A stretch of DNA of 64,000 nucleotides, taken from Bathymodiolus brooksi (lineage: Eukaryota > Mollusca > Bivalvia > Mytilida > Modiolidae). A program made the position numbers and the translations under genes. The notes beneath the pieces are model-generated. The model saw only the letters and a program-made list of their open reading frames with translations. It searched no databases and was not told the origin of the DNA. Of this stretch, positions 1-10,489 are shown piece by piece. The first letter of the stretch is position 1; every line of letters starts with the position of its first letter. The DNA lies in assembly GCA_963680875.1 (NCBI GenBank), contig OY804589.1, forward strand, positions 30,358,962 through 30,422,961, given 5' to 3'.

Positions 1-1606
1 TCCCCAAGAGAAGAATAAAGTATTTTATCTATTTTATTTTCCCAGTTTAATTTTTCACACTCTTCTTTATTGTTACCAAAATATACACCCAATGTTTTAA
101 TAGGTTTTTCATACCATTTAATGCCCTCTATTTTATCTTTACTGTGCTTAAGTTTCCCTACCCAAATTCCCCCAGTTTTATTTTTGTTCATTAATAATCC
201 AGAAAAAGACCCGAAAGTTTCTATTTCATTAAATGCTATATATATTTCTTCTTTAGACGTACAAAATAAAGTTGTGTCAACAGCGAGTTGCGATATCTTA
301 ATGCTATGAGTTTTTTCGTCTATTTTTATTTGAAATCCCTTAATATCTTTATTGCTTCTAAGTCTTGAAGCCATGATTTCCACTGACATGACAAACAACA
401 AAGCTAATAAAGGACACTCTTGACGAATTCCTCTTGTATTCTTAAACCTTTCTGAGACCCACCCATTGTTCATTACACACGTTTGTATGTCTGTATATAA
501 ATTTTTACCCAGTTAATGAAAGATTCATTGAATCCAAAATGCTTAAGAGTATTTAGCATGAAATTCCATTCCAAAGAATCAAAAGCCTTTGTAAAGTCAA
601 CGAAAATTATAGCCCCTTCTATTTTATATATGTCTGCATAGTCTATGATATCCTGTATTTGTCTAAGATTAAAACCAATAAATCTATTTTTTACAAACCC
701 TGTTTGATCTACGTTAATTATTTTTGGTAAAACTTTTTTCAAACGTTGTGCTAAAACATGTGAAATCAGTTTCAGATCTACATTCAAAAGAGAAATCGGA
801 CGATAGTTATCGAGACATAAAGGATCCCCCTTTTTAAATAGTAACGATAAAATACTTGACCGTTGTGAATAAGACATTAAAGCTCCATTGTAACTCTTAT
901 TATAGATATCCGTAAGAACAATTTTTAACTTCCCCCAAAATGCTCTGTAAAATTCTACGGTTATCCCATCTAACCCTGGAGATTTAATCAATGTCATGTT
1001 TCCTATAGCCTCAGAACATTCGGTATCAGTTACCTCCCCATCACAATCTAATTTTTCTTTGTCGTTTAAATTTGTTTCTAATTTTGTATCAAAAATATAT
1101 TCTTTTGATGAAATTTCATCTGTTTTTTTCGATGTATAAAGTTTTTCATAGTAGTCCTTAATTGTGTTATTTATTTCCCCTTGTTCTTTAATAACTTTAT
1201 TGTTTTCATCTAGTAACTTACTTATAGATTTTTTAACTTGTCTTTGCTTTTCTAAACCCAAAAAGTATGAATTATTTTTTTCACCCAATTCTACCCATTT
1301 TTCTCTCGACCTAATTTGCGCCCCTTTTGCCTTTTGGTTATAAATTTGTTCTAGTTCTTTCTCAATATCATTTATTCGTTTATCTAAACTTTCGTCTGTG
1401 ATATCTAAAGAGTCCCGATGTGATGATAAATCTTGTAGTTCTTTTTCTAAATATCTTCTAGCTTCTCGTTTAAATTTTGATTTGCTTTTACAATATATAA
1501 TAGTTGCTTCTCTAATTTCTATTTTTAGAACGTCCCATAAAAGCCGACAATCTACGTTATTGTTTACCTTATCGTAAATATATTTATCAATCAGATTATT
1601 AATCAA
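1..1606 (-). pseudogene. LINE ORF2, reverse transcriptase half (inactive, partial)
   Basis: This is the RT part of the LINE polyprotein, which copies element RNA at the nicked target. It is in frame with the endonuclease upstream and separated from it by one stop. The fingers/palm motifs are visible: GPDGITVEFYRAFW, YRPISLLNVDLKLISH, QTGFVKNR, and motif A FVDFTKAFD with its catalytic Asp. At about 475 the frame shifts after QTYKRV. The protein continues in another frame (GIRQECPLLALLFVMSVE, then SQLAVDTTLF near 275-300) and leaves the window. The usual FADD catalytic box reads AVD here, so the first of the paired Asp residues is Val. An active RT cannot be expected. The thumb and C-terminal zinc finger lie outside the window. 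Confidence 0.9.
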
Positions 1607-1651
1607 TAGTTGGTACTCTACTTCCTGTAGTATTGAATTATTGATTTTCCA

Positions 1652-2413
1652 TTAACCCCTACCCTTTTCTGAAACCCCTGGTATAAAATGTATATATACA
1701 CTTTGGTGATCAGTAGATTGTATGGTTACAGGTTTAATTTTACATGTTTCTACAACAGAACAAAAATCTGTCCCAATAAATATCATATCTATACGACTGG
1801 CCTGTGTTTTATCCTTCCGTCGCCAAGTAAATTGTTGTTTATCTTGATTAAATTTTCTCCAAATATCTGTTAAATTATTTGTTTTTATAAACGTTTTTAT
1901 ACTTGCTACTGGTTGTATAAATGTACAATTTTTACCTTTACTTTTCCTATCAATTGGCATAAGAGTTTCGTTAAAATCACCCCCAACTATTGGTATTCCA
2001 GTCCCATGTTCCTTTAAGAATCTACTTACATTTTTAAAAAACACATTTCTCAATGTTCTGCAGTTAGGTGCATATATACTTACCATTGAAAACACGGTGT
2101 TTTCAATTTGTATGTTTATAAGTATCATTCTACCATCTTCGTCCGTAAACTTATCCATAATTTCGTAATTCAATGATTTATTGATAACTATACCTACCCC
2201 CCTACTTGTGGATGTACCGTTACTACAATAAATAGCGAAATTTGTTTTGTTTTTTATTTCATTTTCAATATTTTCATCTAAATGAGTTTCCTGTAAAAAA
2301 GCTATTGAACACTTTTGTGTTTTTATCCACTCAACTACCCTATTTCGTCTTTCTCTCCCGTGAATACCATTAACATTCAAACTACACAAATTTATCATAT
2401 TTTTAGAAATCAT
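1652..2413 (-). pseudogene. LINE ORF2, APE-type endonuclease domain
   Basis: An exonuclease-endonuclease-phosphatase domain of 253 residues that would nick target DNA to prime reverse transcription. The catalytic set is complete: LNVNGIHG at about residues 11-18 (Asn), QETH at 41-44 (Glu), SIYAPN, GGDFNE (Asp and Asn), SRIDMIF, and the terminal STDH (Asp-His). The start is the ATG at 2411-2413; a second ATG lies five codons downstream. The frame ends at a TAA inside a conserved GxGYWK.NNS-like linker (GRG-stop-WKINNS), exactly where the family has an aromatic residue, so this is a point nonsense mutation. The RT half continues in the same frame. Confidence 0.9.
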
Positions 2414-2430
2414 ATTGTTTATGAGTCACA

Positions 2431-3381
2431 TCAATCGTAATATAAAAAGTATACATAACTATAATTTAACACCATCATTAAAAAAATACATCGAATGTTT
2501 AACAATACATGACAATACTTTTTCGAATATTTACTTAGTTTATCTACATATATTTTCATCAATGTTTTATAACCCGTAATTTTGACATGTTTTATACAGT
2601 TAAAGGGTTTTAATAGTTTACATGTACATGAATCTTGACCTTCGACAATTTCGTGGCAGCTGACCAACACGACTATTGCGTGTAGTTGTCTGTTTGAAAG
2701 TGTGCACGTGTGATATAATATACATAACGTACTTTTAAGTTCAACATAGTGATGGGATATAATTTGTGTAAGAGTATAGATTCCAATAACGACCATAGTT
2801 ATGTTATTTATACTTTGGAATATATCTGAAAAATTGCGCCCGTGTTCAAAATATGAAAGTTTCGGATTTGACTGAGCCTGTACAGGTAAGTACATGTATA
2901 TATTTTTAAACATTTTTCTGTGTTTAAACCGGTACTGTATTTTCATATTAACCAATAGTTTCTCTTGTTCACAAACATCTCTCAGCAGTGCACATTTGTT
3001 TTTATTTGTGCATGTTGTATACAAACGCAAGTAATTATTATTGTATTCATAATTATATCGATTGGCGTAAATCTCATCGGTCTGTTGAAATTTTTTGATA
3101 GACTTAATCAAGGTCGTTACTATTAATAGTCTGGGGAAAAACCAAGGTCGTTCGTGTTTATGATATATGTAAACAGTAATCAGCTGAGAATTTTTACCAT
3201 ATTTGAATGGGGAATTTTTACGCGGATATTTATTTACATTAAAAATCATAGAAGCTTTCACATGTTTATAAACTGAATTATTATTATACTGTCTCATCAA
3301 CATTAAACTTGACATTGAATTATGACAAATTGATAATATATTACACATCGATTTTGTACATGTATACAATATCATCATCAT
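2431..3381 (-). CDS. Unassigned 316-codon open frame between LINE ORF1 and ORF2
   Basis: I do not recognise this protein. It starts MMMILYTCTK and ends YFLYYD, with its TGA 17 bp upstream of the ORF2 ATG and in a different frame. In DNA this AT-rich a stop-free run of 316 codons is most unlikely by chance. Yet the composition is odd: rich in Tyr, Asn, Lys, Ile, Cys and Met, poor in Gly, Ala, Asp and Pro, as in translated noncoding sequence. No domain, zinc motif or coiled coil is evident. It could be an accessory ORF, a captured sequence, or an accident of composition. The tight spacing to ORF2 would suit termination-reinitiation, which is inference. Confidence 0.35.
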   Translation of the reverse strand: MMMILYTCTKSMCNILSICHNSMSSLMLMRQYNNNSVYKHVKASMIFNVNKYPRKNSPFKYGKNSQLITVYIYHKHERPWFFPRLLIVTTLIKSIKKFQQTDEIYANRYNYEYNNNYLRLYTTCTNKNKCALLRDVCEQEKLLVNMKIQYRFKHRKMFKNIYMYLPVQAQSNPKLSYFEHGRNFSDIFQSINNITMVVIGIYTLTQIISHHYVELKSTLCILYHTCTLSNRQLHAIVVLVSCHEIVEGQDSCTCKLLKPFNCIKHVKITGYKTLMKIYVDKLSKYSKKYCHVLLNIRCIFLMMVLNYSYVYFLYYD

Positions 3382-3400
3382 TTATACTCATATCTATATT

Positions 3401-3695
3401 CATACATATATTTTCTGACGTACTATCAGTTTGTTTATCATCTACTACGTTCACAAATAATTTTACTCTATGTTTGAGCTGAAAAATTGTTTTATTTTTT
3501 TATTTTTTAAAATCTTTTCGTAACATAAGATAAAAAAGAATAACAATAAATATTAAGATGTATACATGGTATAACTTGTTTACAACGAATAGCATGAATA
3601 GGTAATTATTTAGTTTTTTATTCATCAACATTAATTTTACTCTATTATTGAGCTTAGGACATTTATAATAATGCATTTTTTTTTGTATATATCAA

Positions 3696-3726
<31 letters not shown>

Positions 3727-3758
3727 GTGAAAGACAATTGTCAACATAAATATTACAG
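3401..3758. other. AT-rich spacer, no gene; (TA)n at about 3694-3718
   Basis: This lies between LINE ORF1 and the unassigned ORF. It is very AT-rich, with poly-T runs and a short TA microsatellite. I see no coding signal in it. Confidence 0.7.
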
Positions 3759-5144
3759 TTACAAAGAATTAATTTGACTTTCCATCTGCAGTTTTGGCTT
3801 TCTTTGGTCCATTACATCACTATTTCTATCATAGAGTCTCTCTGTAGGTGTTGGTGGGGTATGGGTTCTCACATTCTGTTTGTTTGTGTTGCCTGGTGTT
3901 TGCAAAAAAGTTTGTATTGAGTGTTGACCCTTTTCTGATTTTTCAGTGTTTTTATTGTTTGTTGTCCTGACCTTTCTAGGTGAATCTTTTGCTGGTTCTG
4001 GTTTGTTTATATTACCTTTAGTGGAATAAGCTTCTTTGGTGGAAGCTTGTGTTGACTTGTTTTTATTTGTAATTGTCACATCAACATCTACATGTGATTG
4101 TTTATTTGTTTTTCTACCTTTGGAATCATCTTGTTTTGTTTCATCATCTTGCCCATCATCTGTTCCTGCATGATGTTGTTCTGGTTCACTATTTTCTTCA
4201 TTGAAATCTTTAGAACAATCCATCATTTTATGCCCACTTTCATGACACTTTCTACACACCCAATCATTAGGACAGTCATATATAAAGTGTCATGGAGTTA
4301 AACATTTATGACAAGTTTTGTCACTGTCATGAGTATAATTTCTGTTTTGGAACTCTGGTTGCCCAGGATGAAATACTCTTGCTATGTATTTACCTATTTT
4401 CAACATTCTTGGTATAGGTTTGCTTAATAGTTTACTGATCACCAACCTATCACCAGTCTCACAGTTGGTTAGTTTTCCATCCACTCTTAGCCTATCTCTA
4501 AATATTCCTTGGATTTCCCATCCTTCCATAGCTAAAGCTCGGTCAATCTGTCCATCATCAGCAGATAGGGGAACATTTTTTATCTTTATTCTAATTGTAT
4601 CTGGTTGATATCTAGAGGGATTGTGAGGATTTTGTAGGTGCAAAGGGATCTGCCTGCCACGCAGATTTATTCCTTGAATCAACAGTGACTGTCTGTCCTC
4701 CTCATTATCCATGTAGATTCTCCACATCTCGCGCACACGCTGAATCCCTTTTATACATTGGGCTTGCACTTTATCGCCTATGGCCTTATAAATTTGGACA
4801 TTTGTTAACCATAACGACCGTTCAGGCTTGCAAGACCCAAACACATCTTCATCTTTAAGAAAGATCGGTTTCACATTTTCACTTTCTCTATAATGAGATT
4901 GGGTATAGCCTTGTTTTGGGAATTGATTATTGTGTTCATTTGTATCATCTGTATCTTGATTTTTATCTTGACGGTTGTTCCCGGACACAACTTGGGAGTA
5001 CGACGCCATTTTTTCATTGTTTACAAGTTGTTCGTCAACTTCAATGCCATTATTCATCGGTTGCTCCCCTCGCAATCCTTGAATGATTTGGTTAATTTGA
5101 TCTTCACTCAATTGATTATACAATAACTCAAATTTTGACGACAT
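3759..5144 (-). pseudogene. LINE ORF1, gag-like RNA-binding protein with two CCHC zinc knuckles
   Basis: The nucleic-acid-binding ORF1 protein of a Tx1-like LINE, expected to coat the element RNA. It starts MSSKFELLYN at 5144. The N-terminal 100 residues are polar and Gln/Asn-rich. A central part (SLWLTNVQIYKAIGDKVQ, RQIPLHLQNP, TIRIKIKNVPLSADDGQI, then PIPRMLKIGKYIARVFHPGQ) matches the RRM-like/zinc-knuckle layout of such proteins. The first CX2CX4HX4C knuckle (CHKCLTP-stop-HFIYDC) is cut by a TGA at 4290-4292, in the Gly position. The second (CRKCHESGHKMMDC) follows in the same frame, then an acidic/polar tail full of Lys, Asp, Asn and Thr. One nonsense codon therefore breaks an otherwise open frame of about 461 codons. 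Confidence 0.85.
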
Positions 5145-5223
5145 TGCTTACCGAATTTCTATCTAAATTAAGTTTTATATTGGAGTACTATCTCAGTAAG
5201 CCTTGGCAAACTAAGGGCCATAA

Positions 5224-6195
5224 TCCATTTCCTTCCTCGACACTTCTAGCTCTTTATCGGAAGGTGAATTATCCACAGATTTATACTCCAAACCTACCGA
5301 CACCAAGCAATGCCTTTTGCCTAGCAGCTATTATCCTCCTCGTGTGACTAGGAGCATACCATACAGTCAATCTCTTAGAATCAGGCGAATTTTCTCCTCC
5401 GACAAATCTTTGAAAAAACGATTGAGTCAACTTACAAATCATTTGAAAAGAAGGGGCTATAAGCAAATTATTATCAAGGAAAGTTTTAATAAAGCTCATA
5501 ACATCCCTAGGATCAGTTTACTTCGGTACAAAGAAAAACAGAAGGGTAAAAGAACCCCTTGTGTCCTCACATACCATACCTGTCTGAGAAACAGCTTCAA
5601 CACCATTCGTGGGCAATGGACATACGTCGAAAAAAAAGTTAAACTGTCCAAAGTCTTTCCTGAGCCTCCAATGGTTGCCTTCAAACAACCAAACAGTCTG
5701 AGAAACCTGCTGGTGTGGGGAGAAATTTCAAAACCTAACACAACTATAGGCAAGAGTCACTCCTGTGGAGACAAACACAGCAAATGTTGTAGATATATGC
5801 AACGCTCGTCATTTTATACCAGTAAGGTCACCGGAAAACAGTATAAAATATTTTGTACTGTTAATTGCAAGAGTGCAAATATTATTTACATTCTTGAGTG
5901 TTCCGTTTGTGGCCTCCAATACGTTGGCGAGTCTAAGCAGCCCTTCCACAAACGTCTGAATGGACACAGGAGTGACCTTACAAAAAACTAATTTCTTCTT
6001 GTGAGCCAGCACTTCGGACTGTCTGACCACAGTCTCGAGGATTTTAACAGAATGAAAATCCTCGTCACTGAACAGAACTGTCTGTGGAGTGATTTTCAAC
6101 GTGAAGATCTGGAAAGATTTTGGATTAAAGAACTCCGGATGGTATTAACAGAAAACAATAGTTTTTATGTATATTTTCTTTCACAGTGTTTATAG
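5224..6195 (+). pseudogene. Penelope-like element: RT C-terminus, linker and GIY-YIG endonuclease
   Basis: The 3' part of a Penelope-like retroelement polyprotein. Frame 1 reads ISFLDTS and then TDLYSKPTDTKQCLLPSS (end of the RT domain), then YYPPRVTRSIPYSQSLRIRR, which is typical of the family. A Cys-rich linker follows (CGDKHSKCCRY, FCTVNCKSA), then the GIY-YIG core YILECSVCGLQYVGESK with the downstream Arg and His (KRLNGHR). A TAA at 5989-5991 interrupts the domain, and the same frame continues VSQHFGLSDHSLEDF and DLERFWIKELR. A frame break lies just before 5224, where homology stops, so the core RT is missing. The element faces away from the LINE ORF1 at 5144. Confidence 0.85.
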
Positions 6196-6660
6196 TCAAC
6201 GAATATTTTACTACTGTCACAAAGTTCAGGATTTATGCTCACCACCTTTAATTAACAGTAATCTTTAACATTCTCAAATGCGTCACACTTTGTCACCTGA
6301 CTATTTAGTGAGTTGTAATTATACCATCTAATCTTTACAAACTCAGTCTAATTTTATAAGACATTGAAGAAGGTCATTTGTTGATCGAAAATGTTGTCAA
6401 TATATTTTTTGTAACATCTTTATCGGTATCGTTGCACAATCTTCTAGACTTCTATCATTTATTTTGTTTGTGCTGCATCGTCATGTCTCGACGATCCGTT
6501 ACTCATTAAGTTATCTGGTTGGTAGATTCCCTTAGACTTTATATATACATATATGTAAGTCAAAGGCTGTTTTACCAAACTTGGATTTTTGGGAATTACA
6601 TTTCTTTTATTTCTGAAATAAAAGTGGGAATGTACTCTCAACATCAAACGGCAACCTTTT
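6196..6660 (+). other. Probable Penelope-like 3' UTR and flank, no gene
   Basis: AT-rich noncoding sequence directly after the GIY-YIG frame. It contains GACATTGAAGAAGGTCATTT, which resembles the 3' tails of Penelope-like elements in my memory. The exact end cannot be set. Confidence 0.4.
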
Positions 6661-6679
6661 GACATGGTATTAACGAAAG

Positions 6680-8060
6680 TTCAGTGCTAAGAAAAGTTTG
6701 AAGATACCGAATGGGTAATCAGAAGCCTTGAATAGAACAAGGACAGACAACATAATGGATAAAAGAAAAAGGAGAAAAGAACAGACAATGATCTATAAAA
6801 CATTAAACAGAAAGCTTAAGATCGAATGTCACCAATACCAGGGGATGAAGTCAGGTGCTTCGGAAAAGTTAGCAGTTCCTTCTCCACATGTGGTACCCGT
6901 CGTGTTACTCTTGTTACAAACTAGTGGTGTAAACATAACAATAATGAACTTAGTATGTGTGAGGAAACCATATCTATGTAACTATTAAATTGCAAATTTA
7001 TGTACTCCTTTACAAAAATAAACAAATTAAAAAAGTAGGAATTGTGAAATAGTGTGAAATATTTTGATGATTATATTTAAGCTAACTAAATAAACATTTT
7101 ATTAGAAATTTGTCCATTTTCTGTGTTATGTCAGTACCAGATATGTTTTATTGATTAATTGTTGTTAAATCACAAGTGAGCAATATTTCTTTTATATTCA
7201 TGCTCGAAAACAATAAGAAGGATTTGAAGTTATCAATAGGGGTAAACAGAATACGTAAGTGGAAGAAGGACAGACAATACAACGACCAAAAGAAAAGGGA
7301 CAAACACCGATCTCCAAAACAATGCACAAACTACTAAAGATCAAGAAACACGAATCACACTAAGAACCTGGGTTGAAGTCATGAATGAGGAAAGGACCGG
7401 GACATGTTTACGACAAGTGGAACATATCGGTGGTCATTTGCGACACAGATATTTCGTAACTGTTAACCAAAACACCTCCTTGTTAGCAGTAACCCTCTGT
7501 CAAGGAACTCCTGAGAGAAACCACAGGCTCTCGAATATCTGATCAGTTGAGAGATAAATCATGCAGTTGAAAGAATGCATCTATAAATGGGATGTCCTGT
7601 TTATAAACAATAAATCACGTGGTTAAAAGGGGACACCGATGGATTGGTTGCCCCACTTGTAAACAGTTAATCACGAGGTTAAAAGGGGTTACCTATGGAT
7701 GGGATTTCCTGTTTATTAACAATGACTAACTTGGTTTAAATGTGGACACCTATGCTTACAAACAATACATCACATAAATCACGTAGTTTCTTATGGAGGT
7801 AATATCATCTTTGCAAAGAGGAGTTCAATGATACCAAAGGGGTAATCAGAATCCGTAAATTGAAGAAGAAGAGACAACACAATGGCCAAGCGAAAAAGTA
7901 CAAAAGGACAAACAACGATCTTCAAAACATACAAATAAAACTAAAGATCGGCTAACACGAACCCCACTTAAAACCGGTGTGAACTCATATGCTCTGGAAG
8001 AGTAATCGGTTCCTGCTCTACTAGTGGCACCCGTAGTGTTAATCTTGTTAATCTAAGCCC
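6680..8060 (+). repeat. Mussel-type dispersed repeat, three degenerate copies
   Basis: Copies begin near 6690, 7215 and 7815. Each carries the order GAAGATACCAAAGGGGTAAT, ACAACACAATGGCCAAAAGA, AACTAAAGATCGAGCAAC, and a block like CCGGAAGAGTAAGCAGTTCC before a CACCCGTCGTGTTAC end. The middle copy extends into GTTTACGACAAGTGGAACAT and a TTGTTAGCAG...CCCTC block. The same family recurs downstream of every gene copy, and I recall it from mussel-type bivalve DNA. No conserved ORF is seen in it, so a nonautonomous element is likely. Confidence 0.75.
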
Positions 8061-8535
8061 AGTGAAAAGTCATGAATGAGGAAAGGACCAGAAAATGTTT
8101 ACGACAAGTGGATAACGTGGTTATACAGATGAACTATATGGATGGGATATCCTGTTTGCTAACGATGAATAACCTTGTTAAAAGGGGGTACATGTGGATT
8201 GGATATTCTGTTTAAATAAAAAAACCATGTAGTCACGGGTACTTATGATTGGATGTTCTGATTACAAAAAAAATCACGTGGTTAAAAGGGGCATCAACGG
8301 ATGGAATTTCCTCTTTGCAAACAATAAATCACGTGGTTAAAAGGGGGCATCAATAGATGGAATTTCTTGTTTCCAAGCAATGAATCACATGGTTAAAAGA
8401 GGACATAAATGGATGGAATATCCTCTTGACAAACAACAGATCACGGGTTTGAATGGGGACAAATGGGTGGAATGACTTGTTTACAAATAATAAATCATAT
8501 GGTTAAAAGCGTATTGATGGGATATCATGATTGTC
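7590..8535 (+). repeat. Minisatellite with AATCACGTGGTTAAAAGGGG core
   Basis: Degenerate tandem units of roughly 50-60 bp, each a variant of an AACAATAAATCACGTGG stretch followed by a CCTATGGATGGGATGTCCTG stretch. The array is interrupted by a mussel-type repeat copy at 7815-8060. Most units keep CACGTG or a one-base variant. Related arrays lie at 21860-22720, 36930-37790 and 45390-45560. Confidence 0.8.
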
Positions 8536-8795
8536 ACAAGTACAACGGCAGAAGATGGATATGATCTGTTATGCCACTACTACTCGCCATAAACGTTCAG
8601 TCCGAATACGCTCTACATAGCTCATCGACAGCTGCTGCATTTTGTATTTTACCAGCAGTGAGCTTAGAACTCCCCAAACACTAGACACAAATTTACATTC
8701 TACCATGACGGCAAATAGTGTGGCTATGCGCCATCCACAACCAGTGGACTCCCCTACTAGAGTTTGCAAAGAAATTAGGTCATATTTAAATAACC

Positions 8796-9226
8796 ACATC
8801 GGTAGCGTAATGGTAATGGGTAGCGTGCTCGCCTCGAGTGCGGTAGATCGTTGGTTCGATACCCGTTTGGGTCAAACCAAAGACTATAAAAGTGGCATTT
8901 GTTGCTTCTCCGCTGAGCACACAGCATTAAGAAAAAAGAGCAAAAACTGGTTGGCTCGGAATCAGAATAATGTGTCCGAGTGGAGCGACATGCCTACCCA
9001 CGGACTGGTGTTTCAGTGAGCTAGCACTATAAACATCCAATTCAGCGTGTTGGTCTAGTATAAAACGGACCTCATGATCCTCCCATTGAAAATTATATTG
9101 TTTTCGCCATGATATAGCTGAACAATTGCTGAATTGGCGTTAAACAACACTCACTCCCTCCCTCCCTCCCTCCCTCCCTCCATCCCTCCCTCCCTCACTC
9201 ACTCACTCACTCACTCACTCACTCCT
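8796..9226 (+). mobile_element. tRNA-derived SINE with (CTCC/CTCA)n tail
   Basis: The tRNA-like head has an A-box region (GGTAGCGTAATGG, then GGTAGCGTGCTCG) and a B box (GGTTCGATACCC). A body follows with GTGTCCGAGTGGAGCGACAT, and the 3' end is GAATTGGCGTTAAACAACAC followed by CTCC and CTCA repeats. The open frame read through it is a by-product. At least eight other copies are present in this window. Confidence 0.85.
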
Positions 9227-9689
9227 ATTTATATACACGTGTTGAATCAAGAGTTAAGTTGTTATGAACATTATTCATTCTGGTTGATCTGATAAAGAAA
9301 TAAATTCAAATAATAAAAACCGAATCACCTAATCTATCTATTTCAAGAGTTTCAAGTGTTCACCATCCTCTGTTCTATGTATAAAAGATTTCTTCTTCTT
9401 GTTTATGTGTTTCGAGTTTTATCATGACGTACGTTTTCATGTCAATATTAAAAAACTGATTTATTCATCAAAATGCCCAAGTCGTGTAATAAAGTGTTTT
9501 CATAATCCATAGCGATATCTGACGGTGAGGAGAGACCAGGGTATATCTCAATACCGAGTATTAACAACTATGATTATCAACATAAAACCCCAGTATTAGT
9601 TTGTGCCATGTGGATGTTTCAATGTCCTTATGTACTGATGTAGTTTGGCTGGTAGGTTTTAATATGTTTTGTCGTGGCAAAATACTATA

Positions 9690-10010
9690 CATAGCGGTGA
9701 CATAATGTCTAAAATAGATAAAATAATAGAGCAGAAACTACTTGCCCTTCCGGAGTACCTGGATTCACCCCCGATGTTTGGTGAGGTTCGTGTTACTCGA
9801 TATTTAGTTTTATGTGTAATACTTTATAGATCGTTGTTGTCCTGTTTCTTTTGCCCATTGCGTTGTATGTCCTTCTTCGATTTACGGATTCTGCTTATCC
9901 CTTTGGTATCGTCAACCTCTGCTTGTCCCTTTTTCTGTTGACCATTGTGTTGCCTGTCCTTCCTTGATTGACGGATTCTGATTACCTCTTTGGTATCCTC
10001 AAATCTTTAA
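9690..10010 (-). repeat. Mussel-type dispersed repeat, inverted copy
   Basis: The reverse complement of the family described at 6680-8060: GTAGATCGTTGTTTGTCC-like and GACGGATTCTGATTACCTC segments read on the plus strand. A further weakly matching inverted piece extends to about 10490. Confidence 0.65.
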
Positions 10011-10489
10011 CATAATGAATAACTAACAAAGGACTGGGAGCTATTAGGGCCCACCTAAGTTTTGCACCTTAAAGCCTCTCCCGCTTTATCGTTATAAGTT
10101 CATATAAGGACAGATGCAAATTCCTCCTGACTGTAGTACTGTAGAAAGAACCTATTCTGCTCCTATGAATATCAAGTGATAGACACATTAGGTTATACCG
10201 TATTTAAATATCTTTCTGAACAAGAAAAACAAAGGACATAAACATGATGGCCAAACTTGAATAAGGTCACCAATGCATGAGCGAGAAGAACCTTCCGAAA
10301 CAGCAGAGATTACCCCCGTTTTTTGTAGGGTTTCTCAATGTTTATTTAACACGACGAGTGTAACTAGTGGAACAGTAACTACTAACTTCCAGAACTGCTA
10401 ATTTTCCCACGCTTTATATTGGGGTTCGTGCTGCTAAACCTTTAGTTTTCTGGGTAATGTATTGTAGATCATTGTTTGACCTTTTTAGC

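Larger units (their letters stand above)
1..5150 (-). mobile_element. Tx1/L1-like non-LTR retrotransposon, 3' end outside window
   Basis: Reading leftwards from 5144 the order is ORF1 with zinc knuckles, an unassigned open frame, APE-type endonuclease, and reverse transcriptase running off the window edge. This is the usual ORF1-ORF2 order of a Tx1/L1-clade LINE, apart from the long spacer between the ORFs. The 5' boundary is not clear. A Penelope-like fragment of opposite orientation begins less than 100 bp upstream of the ORF1 start. The nonsense and frameshift lesions in ORF1 and ORF2 show that the copy is inactive, though it is still easy to read. Confidence 0.85.

Noticed and set aside
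8642..9019. 125-codon open frame
   Set aside because: It runs through the tRNA-like head and body of a SINE; no protein-like composition or kept counterpart in other SINE copies.
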